12,438 nucleotides of DNA, from the NCBI GenBank assembly GCA_035938215.1, contig DASZHC010000115.1:1-12438 (forward strand). Reading direction: 5' to 3'. Of this stretch, positions 7,262-12,438 are shown piece by piece. The position numbers and the translations under genes are program-made. Under the pieces are notes generated by a model. That model had not been told where the DNA came from. It saw only the letters and a list, made by a program, of their open reading frames with translations, and made no database searches. Every line of letters starts with the position of its first letter. The stretch's first letter is position 1. Source of the stretch: DASZHC01 sp035938215 (GTDB lineage: Bacteria; Verrucomicrobiota; Verrucomicrobiia; Chthoniobacterales; JAFAMB01).

Positions 7262-8654
7262 CCGGATTTGGCAGAGCTTCGCCTTTCGACTGAGTCTTTG
7301 GTTTGCGGGTGCGTTCACGCTTAGCGCAGCAGTTCTGTTTGCTCTTCTCTATCTCCTGCTCACGTCATTTTTCGAGCAGAGCGAGCGGGAAATCATTGAA
7401 GCCCGACTCAAAGAATGCGTTGCGGTGTACGAGACCCGGGGATTGCCTGCGCTCAGCGAGATGGTTCATCGAACGGAATTCGATCATAACGAAGGACCAT
7501 TTTTCGTCCGAGTTATCGGTCCGCTTGGGAGTGTGCTGTTGGTCGTGGCGCCCGAGGATTGGGCTGGTGAAGTGAACGCACCCGCAAGCGCTGAAACGAA
7601 CCCTCGGAACTCCTGGCTGCGGATTCCCAAAGACCGTCGGAGCGAATTTATCATCGCGAGAACCGCGCTCCGGGATGGCTCGATTTTGCAGGTCGGCAGA
7701 AGCACGAACCGGAGCGAAACATTGCTTGGCCCATTTCTTACGTCATTTTTTTTAGTTATGGCGCCAACCCTTCTTCTGGGGCTTGCGGTAGGAGCGATTT
7801 TTGCGCATCGCGCCACTGCGCCCGTCCGCGAAATGATGGGAACCGCGCGTGCGATCATCAACACGGGGAACCTTGCGGAGCGGGTTTCGGAGAGCAATGT
7901 TCAAAGCGAACTAGCCGAGCTTGCGCGGCAGTTCAACAGGGTTCTGGAGAAGAACCAGACGCTGATTCGTGGTATGCGCGAAGCGCTTGACAATGTCGCG
8001 CACGATTTGCGGACGCCCCTGACACGGATGCGCGCATCGGCGGAGCTCGCGCTGCAGTCAGAGTCCGACGGGGATGCCAAGGAGGCATTGGCCGATTGTG
8101 TCGAAGAATCAGATCGCGTGCTTACGATGCTGAATACGCTGATGGACATAACAGAGGCCGAGCATGGAATGATGCGACTGCATCGTGAACGTAGATCTGT
8201 TTCAGAACTTTTGGAGAGCGTACTGGAGGTTTATCGACTCGTCGGTGATGAAAAGAAGATCGAGATATCCGCGGCTTGGGACGGTCCTTGCTATGCGGAG
8301 GTCGATCCCAGCCGCATTCAGCAGGCTCTAGCGAACCTCCTTGATAATGCAGTCAAATACACCCGGGAGCACGGTCGAATATCTATCGAATGCTCCTCCT
8401 CGGACGGTGCGGTTCATGTCGCGATCAAGGACGATGGAATAGGTATCCCCAGTGCAGAGCAGCCGAGGATTTGGGATCGATTGTACCGAGGTGACAAGAG
8501 CCGAGGACACCGGGGCCTCGGGCTTGGACTAAGCCTGGTCAAAGCGGTCGTCGAGGCTCATGGCGGACGGGTGACTGTGCAAAGCGCCGAGGGGGCTGGT
8601 TCGGAATTCAGTGTTTCGTTGCCTGTTGGCGCGACTATGGAGGCGGTGGCCTGA
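7242..8654 (+). CDS. Membrane sensor histidine kinase, partner of the upstream response regulator
   Basis: A 470-residue transmembrane sensor kinase. The first membrane segment is about residues 15-41, a periplasmic sensor region of about 115 residues follows, and the second segment is about 165-188. HAMP spans about 189-245. The dimerisation domain has His254 (VAHDLRTPLTRMR) as phosphorylation site. The ATPase domain shows the N box (NLLDNAVKYT, Asn369), the G1 box (DDGIGIP, from Asp397) and the G2 box (GLGLGLSLVKA). All key residues are present. I chose ATG 7242 because GAGG at 7230-7233 lies eight bases before it; a GTG at 7233 in the same frame is the alternative. The reading frame overlaps the regulator gene by 20 bases, implying translational coupling. 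The periplasmic domain is not one I recognise, so the stimulus is unknown. Confidence 0.93.
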   Translation: MWLSRIDRIWQSFAFRLSLWFAGAFTLSAAVLFALLYLLLTSFFEQSEREIIEARLKECVAVYETRGLPALSEMVHRTEFDHNEGPFFVRVIGPLGSVLLVVAPEDWAGEVNAPASAETNPRNSWLRIPKDRRSEFIIARTALRDGSILQVGRSTNRSETLLGPFLTSFFLVMAPTLLLGLAVGAIFAHRATAPVREMMGTARAIINTGNLAERVSESNVQSELAELARQFNRVLEKNQTLIRGMREALDNVAHDLRTPLTRMRASAELALQSESDGDAKEALADCVEESDRVLTMLNTLMDITEAEHGMMRLHRERRSVSELLESVLEVYRLVGDEKKIEISAAWDGPCYAEVDPSRIQQALANLLDNAVKYTREHGRISIECSSSDGAVHVAIKDDGIGIPSAEQPRIWDRLYRGDKSRGHRGLGLGLSLVKAVVEAHGGRVTVQSAEGAGSEFSVSLPVGATMEAVA

Positions 8655-8898
8655 TCGGTGATTCTGACCAGACCGATGATTCGCGTGCAGAATCTGTTAT
8701 CCGAAACATTCTTTTCGGCCCCTTATTCGATCGCTTCTTCCAGCAGGAGATCTCTTGATGATCCGAAGGCAACTTTTGACCCTGAAACGGCTTTCGGAGC
8801 GCTTTTATCAGCCCGATAACGATGCGCCGTGAGCTGGCAATGTGCGAGGAAGAAAGAATTCACCCTGTTCTGCCTGGATTTGAGTCCCATTTTCTTTC

Positions 8899-8919
8899 GA
8901 GCCGCTTCCTGAGCGGCTC
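8899..8919. repeat. Hairpin with 8-bp stem
   Basis: GAGCCGCT (8899-8906) and AGCGGCTC (8912-8919) pair perfectly around TCCTG. It lies four bases from the larger hairpin at 8924-8967 and inside the 19-bp direct repeats. No T-run follows on either strand. Confidence 0.55.
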
Positions 8920-8923
8920 CAGA

Positions 8924-8967
8924 GCCTGGAAATTTCGCGAGCGCTTTGGCTCGTGAAATTTCCAGGC
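8924..8967. terminator. Strong hairpin between convergent genes, possible bidirectional terminator
   Basis: GCCTGGAAATTTC (8924-8936) pairs perfectly with GAAATTTCCAGGC (8955-8967). The stem continues with GCGAGC/GCTCGT, which includes one G-T pair, giving 19 pairs around a six-base loop. It begins three bases past the stop of the minus-strand gene and lies downstream of the kinase gene, so a transcription-stopping role is plausible. Neither strand has the usual T-run, so it may instead be a mobile hairpin element. Confidence 0.5.
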
Positions 8968-8970
8968 TAG

Positions 8971-9456
8971 CTACGCCGCAGTTTGCGTCCCATTTTCCTT
9001 GATGATCAACCGGATCAGAATCGCCGTGGTCTTATCGGCGACGCGAATTTTCGAATAGCGAACATTATATTCGAGACCCTCTTTTGTTCGGAAACTTCGA
9101 ATTACCGGCGGTGATTCGAGGTCGTATCTTCGAGGCGTCGCAATGTGAGCCAGCAAAATGGCGATAAGACCGAATTGGATCTGGGTGAGCGACTCCTGCG
9201 CGATGAATGCGGCACCGATTTTGAAGTGCACACTCACCTCGCCAAATTCCTCAATCGGAGTCAGCTGAATCTCTGACGCACCGGCTGCCAAAGCCGCTTC
9301 AAGTACCGCAAAAGTGAAATCCCCTGCGTGTACGTCCTCGGGCATGCCCCAATCGATTACTCGCGGATAAGGATCATGGACGAACTGCGGCTCGGCTTTG
9401 CTACCCTCTGCCGGGCGAAGTAATTCGTAGTCAGGAGCCTTATTTTGCGTACTCAT
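8971..9456 (-). CDS. Free-standing GspE/PilB N-terminal-domain-like protein, no ATPase domain
   Basis: A 161-residue soluble protein of unassigned function. Residues about 46-151 follow the pattern of the N2 region that precedes the ATPase core in type II secretion/type IV pilus ATPases. They run AVLEAALAAGASEIQLTP (compare the family ASDIHxEP), then VSVHFKIGAAF (compare VRYRIDG), then a helical stretch, then EYNVRYSKIRVADKTTAILIRLI (compare the family strand pair ending in viRL). The Walker A and B motifs and the rest of the ATPase are absent, and nothing downstream could supply them. The first 45 residues are polar and unrecognised. I chose ATG 9456; a TTG at 9492 would add 12 residues. It is divergent from the TANGO2-family gene and convergent with the kinase gene. 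Its last codons are repeated 103 bp downstream, so the present C-terminus may be recent. The family resemblance comes from reading only. Confidence 0.7.
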   Translation of the reverse strand: MSTQNKAPDYELLRPAEGSKAEPQFVHDPYPRVIDWGMPEDVHAGDFTFAVLEAALAAGASEIQLTPIEEFGEVSVHFKIGAAFIAQESLTQIQFGLIAILLAHIATPRRYDLESPPVIRSFRTKEGLEYNVRYSKIRVADKTTAILIRLIIKENGTQTAA

Positions 9457-9532
9457 AACATTTCGATTTCCCGCGATTTGTTTCCCAATCAAACTACCCA
9501 GAGTCAGACAAGCCGCAACCCCGGCGACTTCT

Positions 9533-9560
9533 TTGGAACTACCCGATCGGGTTATAAAAT
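9533..9560 (+). promoter_or_regulatory. Candidate promoter of the TANGO2-AIM24 operon
   Basis: TTGGAA (9533-9538) and TAAAAT (9555-9560) are 16 bases apart, in the divergent gap between the GspE-N-like and TANGO2-family genes. A CCGATCGG palindrome falls inside the spacer. The leader to the ATG at 9632 would be about 65 bases. Only the general sigma70 pattern supports it. Confidence 0.3.
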
Positions 9561-9631
9561 GTCTCCAGACAATCTATTCGAGAGACGGAAGACATTTCCT
9601 CGAAATTCGACTATTTTGACTCAAGCGGTCT

Positions 9632-10393
9632 ATGTGTACGGTCTCTTTTATTCCCAATGCCAATGGGTACCGTTTGGGGATGAACCGCGACGAATCGCGG
9701 CTCCGACCGATAGCCTTGCGGCCCGAGGTGCGCGGGACGGCTGACGGATCCGCAATTTACCCCAGTGAGCCAGGCGGAGGCACATGGATCGGAATGAACG
9801 ATTCGGGTCTCTGTCTGGCGCTTATTAATTGGTACAAGGTCCCACCGCTCCCCCTTCGCCGGACCAGCAGTCGCGGGATTGTTGTGAAAGAAATGATCCA
9901 ATCGCGAACCGGTGAGGATTTATGCGGCTTCCTCCAGGAACTCCCACTCGAGGAGATGCCGCCCTTTCGGTTGCTTGCTATCAGCCTGCGGGAATCCCGC
10001 ATCAGTGAGTTTCGTTGGGATCAGAATCGGGTGACCCCGCTTTGCTATCGCTGGGTAGCGCGGCATTGGTTTTCGTCGGGATTGGACGAACAGCTGGCCG
10101 AGGTCACGCGGGCGGAAGTCTGCCGGCGGGCATGGAACGAATCTGATGCAGGAGAACTTGGATGGCTGCGCAGGCTTCATGGATCCCATGTTCCGGAGCG
10201 AGGTGGATTCAGCATCTGCATGCATCGGGAGGAAGCGTGTACCGTGAGCTATACTGAGGTTGAGGTCTACAATGCTTGTGGGACGATGCGCTATCACCCT
10301 GGATCATTGTGTGGCAGCGATTCCCACTTTTTTGAAGAGACTCTTTCAATCGTGGCGGCGCCAATCGCGATAAAGGCGCTCGACATCCCCTAG
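9632..10393 (+). CDS. TANGO2/NRDE-family protein
   Basis: A 253-residue member of the NRDE (TANGO2-like) family. The start Met-Cys-Thr-Val places a cysteine at position 2, as is general in this family, where it has been suggested to act as an N-terminal nucleophile. The family motif Asn-Arg-Asp-Glu is intact at 18-21 (LGMNRDESR), and the following conserved block is GGGTWIGMNDSGLCLALINW (about 49-68). No signal peptide or membrane segment is seen. Eukaryotic TANGO2 is linked to lipid or haem handling; the bacterial role is not settled, so I give none. The start is fixed by the conserved N-terminus, though the ribosome site before it is weak. An AIM24-family gene begins 24 bases after the stop on the same strand, so the two are probably co-transcribed. 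Confidence 0.88.
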   Translation: MCTVSFIPNANGYRLGMNRDESRLRPIALRPEVRGTADGSAIYPSEPGGGTWIGMNDSGLCLALINWYKVPPLPLRRTSSRGIVVKEMIQSRTGEDLCGFLQELPLEEMPPFRLLAISLRESRISEFRWDQNRVTPLCYRWVARHWFSSGLDEQLAEVTRAEVCRRAWNESDAGELGWLRRLHGSHVPERGGFSICMHREEACTVSYTEVEVYNACGTMRYHPGSLCGSDSHFFEETLSIVAAPIAIKALDIP

Positions 10394-10417
10394 CAGGCAC
10401 ATAATCAATCTCAGGAA

Positions 10418-11176
10418 ATGAATTATCGCATTATCGGTACGACGTTGCCGGTGCTTGAACTTCAGTTAGGCACGGGTGAGAGCGTCGTCGCAATTTCGGG
10501 AGAACTCTCGTGGATGAGCAGTTCGGTCAATATGCATACGAGCACCCAGCATGGTGGCGGAGGCGGCTTTTTGGGTGCCCTCAAGCGTGTCGCCGGGGGT
10601 GGCTCCCTTTTCATGACGGAATACACGGCGCAAGGGCAGCCGGGCATCCTCGCATTTGCGACGCGCGTCCCCGGTCATATTCTTCCGGTCGACGTTCGAC
10701 CTGGGCAAGGTTATTTAATTCATCGACATGGGTTTTTGTGTTCCACGCCAGGAGTCGACCTGAGCGTAGGATTTCAGCAGTCGCTTGGCGCCGGTATTTT
10801 CGGGGGAGACGGTTTTCTGCTGCAGAAACTTGGAGGCACCTGCCAAGCCTGGATCGAACTGGATGGCGAGGTTGTGACGTACGATCTTGCACCCGGCGAG
10901 ACGATGCGAGTGCATCCCGGTCATGTGGGGATGTTCGCGGATCGCGTCAATTTTCAGATCACCCGAGTGCAAGGAATTCGCAACATATTGTTTGGGGGCG
11001 ACGGGATTTTTCTGGCTTCTCTGACTGGTCCCGGGCGTATCTGGTTGCAATCGCTGCCGCTGTCGAGTCTGGCGCATGCGCTGAGACCGTACCTGGGGAG
11101 TGCCGGGGAAACAGTTCAAGACGCGAGCGCAGGAGCGGTAATCGGGTCCGTGCTACGCGGCCTCTCGCAGCGCTAA
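10418..11176 (+). CDS. AIM24-family (TIGR00266-like) protein
   Basis: A 252-residue protein matching the AIM24/TIGR00266 family in its glycine-rich strand pattern. It shows GELSWMSSSVNMHT near the N-terminus, then GGGGFLGALKRVAGGGSLFMTEYTA split by short turns (about 46-70), then VPGHILPVD, GGDGFLLQKLGGTCQAWIELDGEV and a late GPGRIWLQSLP. The fold is beta-rich and presumably cytoplasmic, since no signal peptide is present. Yeast Aim24 affects mitochondrial respiration and inner-membrane organisation; the function of bacterial members is unknown. AGGA ends only one base before the ATG, an unusually tight spacing, but no better start is visible. It sits 24 bases downstream of the TANGO2-family gene in a probable two-gene operon, and repeat copy B begins 46 bases past its stop. 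Confidence 0.87.
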   Translation: MNYRIIGTTLPVLELQLGTGESVVAISGELSWMSSSVNMHTSTQHGGGGGFLGALKRVAGGGSLFMTEYTAQGQPGILAFATRVPGHILPVDVRPGQGYLIHRHGFLCSTPGVDLSVGFQQSLGAGIFGGDGFLLQKLGGTCQAWIELDGEVVTYDLAPGETMRVHPGHVGMFADRVNFQITRVQGIRNILFGGDGIFLASLTGPGRIWLQSLPLSSLAHALRPYLGSAGETVQDASAGAVIGSVLRGLSQR

Positions 11177-11222
11177 AGAAAGCACATCGGATCGGCTTCC
11201 CGGCGGTGGATTGGAGCACGGG

Positions 11223-11308
11223 CCCTCGCAGCCGTTGGTAGCCGACATCCACACCGTCTCACGGAGCCGACGGAGCGGACGCCCTCCGGGGAATCGGCCG
11301 GCAATGGC
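11223..11308. repeat. Dispersed intergenic repeat, copy B
   Basis: An 86-base segment that aligns with 4644-4738 in the same orientation. The best block is 11252-11287 (34 of 36 bases identical), followed by 11289-11308 (19 of 20). It lies between the AIM24-family gene and the decayed arsM fragment, ending 17 bases from the latter's stop codon. Confidence 0.8.
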
Positions 11309-11324
11309 CCATCCGTTCTCGGTT

Positions 11325-11560
11325 TTAGGAGCAGCACCCAGGCGCACAGCACGTCGCCTCAGCAGGCTTGTTCGCTCGGACAAAAGCGCTGATGAACTTA
11401 CCTTCCACTTCTGTGGCCAATGCATCGACATCGAGGCCTCGTCCCGACAGGAAAGCTCGCGCGTCATCGATGCTGTAAACTCGTGTGGCCTCGATCTGGA
11501 TATGATCAAACCCGGCTTTGGTCCCCCCGAGTCGCCAAGAACTTGTGATTGCGCGTTTGG
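11325..11560 (-). pseudogene. arsM: Decayed 3' fragment of an arsenite methyltransferase gene
   Basis: The minus strand from 11519 to the TAA at 11325 is an open frame of 64 codons without any start. It reads as the end of an ArsM-type arsenite S-adenosylmethionine methyltransferase: KAGFDHIQIEATRVY, then IDDARAFLSGRGLDVDALA, then EGKFISAFVRANKPAE and the cysteine tail CCAPGCCS. The last is the arsenic-binding-type terminus of the family. Just upstream, at a GGGGGG run (11522-11527), a different frame gives FLAT, which would suit the preceding family sequence, so a frameshift there is likely. The upstream limit of about 11560 is approximate. The SAM-binding core and the other arsenic-binding cysteines are missing. 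The neighbouring dispersed repeat may mark the event that destroyed it. It is surely non-functional as a methyltransferase. Confidence 0.75.
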
Positions 11561-11655
11561 GGTGCGTGCTCGGGGGTGCCTAACCGGAAAGAGCAAGCTG
11601 ATCGACCGATCGTACGCTATCAGAGCAGGATCTCAGAACTCCTAACTTCGATTCT

Positions 11656-11680
11656 GAGGCGGGCCGCCTGCGCCCGCCTC
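11656..11680. repeat. GC-rich hairpin
   Basis: GAGGCGGGC (11656-11664) and GCCCGCCTC (11672-11680) pair perfectly around a seven-base loop. It is in the 770-bp gap between the AIM24-family gene and the kinase gene, upstream of the arsM remnant. There is no T-run, so it resembles a REP-type hairpin more than a terminator. From here to 11946, I see only a TATAAA (11815-11820) without a clear -35 and the palindrome at 11871. Confidence 0.45.
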
Positions 11681-11870
11681 GTCCGAACCATTGTCGTCCG
11701 ATTTGAAACACCTACCTAAGGCACTGAAGAATTCCCGTTTCTCCTCCTGTGGCGATCCTGCGGTGGGCCGGAGGACTAGGAATTTTGTTCCGAAACGTGA
11801 TTTGAAGCGCTAGTATAAAGGAACACGCAATTGTTTGTGGAACGGGACAACAGTTTGCCAAGGGCCGTGT

Positions 11871-11888
11871 TGGTGCGATTTCGCACCA
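11871..11888. promoter_or_regulatory. Near-perfect palindrome upstream of the kinase, candidate operator
   Basis: TGGTGCGA (11871-11878) and TCGCACCA (11881-11888) are exact reverse complements around TT. The dyad ends 58 bases before the kinase start codon and about 50 bases after a -10-like TATAAA. Its size suits a dimeric repressor or activator. The octamer TCGCACCA also occurs in the pcaH dyad (741-748), which may be chance. Confidence 0.4.
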
Positions 11889-11946
11889 CTCGGTGGAGCG
11901 CAGCGTTGCTTTCGGCTCAGATTGCGGCTGAAGGACGATTAGGTCC

Positions 11947-12438
11947 ATGAAAACGGAGCTCCGACGCACCTGCCCAAGCTGTGGCAATGAGCTCTCCGGA
12001 GCAATGGAATCCTGTCCGGTTTGTCTCCTGCGCGGAGCGGCCGGCGGGGAATCTGCCTCGAGCGAGGTTGATGATTCGACGTTTGGCGCGGAACGCGGTT
12101 CCGAGGAGACTGGGCTCGCTTCACGCGCGCGTCGGTTTGAGAATTACGAAGTTATGTTGGACGAGGCTGGCCGGCCGATCGAGTTGGGACGAGGCGCGAT
12201 GGGCATCACTTACAAGGCATACGATGTCGATTTGCGGGTTCCTGTGACCCTGAAGGTGATTAGCGAGAGATATCTTGGAGACGAATCGGCACGGCTTCGG
12301 TTCTTGCGCGAAGCACGCGCAGCGGCCAGCGTTCGCCATCCCAACGTCGCCTCAGTCTTCCACCTCGGGAGAAGCGGCCAGGATCATTTCTACGCCATGG
12401 AGTTTGTGGAGGGGGAAACCCTGGAGAGCCTTATAAAG
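11947..12438 (+). CDS. Zinc-ribbon Ser/Thr protein kinase, 3' part beyond the window
   Basis: The first 164 residues of a Hanks-type bacterial Ser/Thr protein kinase, open to the right edge. Residues 9-26 form a four-cysteine zinc ribbon (Cys9, Cys12, Cys23, Cys26) followed by LLRGAAG. A low-complexity acidic linker (about 33-62) leads to the kinase domain. Visible kinase elements are the glycine-rich loop LGRGAMGITYKA (80-91), the ATP-binding Lys103 in VTLKVI (the usual VAxK alanine is Thr here), helix-C Glu122 in FLREARAAASVRHPNV, and the hinge YAMEFVEGETL. The catalytic loop lies outside the window, so activity cannot be judged. Many soil Verrucomicrobiota and relatives carry such kinases fused to TPR, WD40 or membrane regions. 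ATG 11947 starts directly before the zinc ribbon; the ribosome site is weak. A palindrome upstream may regulate it. Confidence 0.88.
   Translation, partial: MKTELRRTCPSCGNELSGAMESCPVCLLRGAAGGESASSEVDDSTFGAERGSEETGLASRARRFENYEVMLDEAGRPIELGRGAMGITYKAYDVDLRVPVTLKVISERYLGDESARLRFLREARAAASVRHPNVASVFHLGRSGQDHFYAMEFVEGETLESLIK

Larger units (their letters stand above)
8655..8970. other. Gap after the sensor kinase: hairpins, no convincing gene
   Basis: Only hairpins and a doubtful tiny frame are seen here. A weak stem CCGAAA/TTTCGG (8701-8718) follows the kinase gene. A 24-codon frame (8758-8832, +) has a good AGGAG eight bases upstream but no recognisable product. Two stronger hairpins (8899-8919 and 8924-8967) lie between the convergent ends of the kinase gene and the minus-strand gene that stops at 8971. 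Confidence 0.5.
8879..9000. repeat. 19-bp direct repeat flanking a double-hairpin segment
   Basis: Positions 8879-8897 and 8982-9000 match at 17 of 19 bases (one is TTTGCGTCCCATTTTCCTT). On the minus strand both copies read Lys-Glu-Asn-Gly-Thr-Gln in the same codon phase. The upstream copy is the real end of the adjacent coding sequence; the other lies past its stop. The 84 bases between hold two back-to-back hairpins. This fits a small insertion with a duplicated target, or a local duplication. Confidence 0.55.

Noticed and set aside
10510..11241. 243-codon plus-strand frame overlapping the AIM24 gene
   Set aside because: It is a shifted frame of the AIM24-family gene, rich in Arg, Trp and Cys as expected for an out-of-frame reading.
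11211..11645. 144-codon plus-strand frame and its 147-codon minus-strand counterpart (11153-11596)
   Set aside because: Both run through the dispersed repeat and across the arsM remnant in the wrong frame or strand. The genuine signal is the start-less frame at 11325-11519.

Overview
The window reads like a chromosomal stretch of a moderately GC-rich soil Gram-negative bacterium. My best guess is Verrucomicrobiota (Chthoniobacterales-like). The reasons are the style of the partial Ser/Thr kinase (an N-terminal CPxC zinc ribbon ending in a Leu-Leu motif), the many short GC-rich hairpin repeats between genes, the weak or absent Shine-Dalgarno sites, and the secreted propeller-phosphoesterase protein. 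Acidobacteriota is the main alternative. No tool was run, so the taxonomy is inference.

Layout. Positions 1-710 (minus) hold nearly all of a protocatechuate 3,4-dioxygenase beta subunit (pcaH), cut by the left edge, with a sigma70-like promoter and an inverted-repeat operator candidate upstream. A gap of about 390 bp holds a 23-bp-stem hairpin and a weak terminator. Positions 1097-4387 (minus) hold a large secreted YVTN beta-propeller/phosphoesterase protein. Positions 4388-4915 are a repeat-rich gap: a pair of inverted REP-like hairpins, copy A of a dispersed repeat, and another hairpin.

Positions 4916-6427 (+) encode a DegP/HtrA-type periplasmic protease with two PDZ domains, followed by a clear intrinsic terminator. 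An overlapping OmpR-family response regulator and sensor kinase follow (6587-8654, +). The HtrA plus two-component arrangement resembles an envelope-stress module (inference). A gap with two strong hairpins leads to a minus-strand gene (8971-9456) that looks like a free-standing N-terminal domain of a GspE/PilB secretion ATPase. Its last codons are repeated 103 bp downstream, as if a small hairpin element had landed in the gene.

From 9632 to 11176 (+), a TANGO2/NRDE-family protein and an AIM24-family protein form a likely operon. The next 770 bp hold copy B of the dispersed repeat, a decayed 3' fragment of an arsenite methyltransferase gene (arsM, minus strand), a GC hairpin and a near-perfect palindrome. 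The window ends inside a zinc-ribbon Ser/Thr protein kinase (11947 onward, +).

No tRNA, rRNA, CRISPR, intact transposase or phage gene was seen. The most unusual material is the intergenic repeats, the free-standing GspE-N-like protein with its duplicated end, and the arsM remnant.
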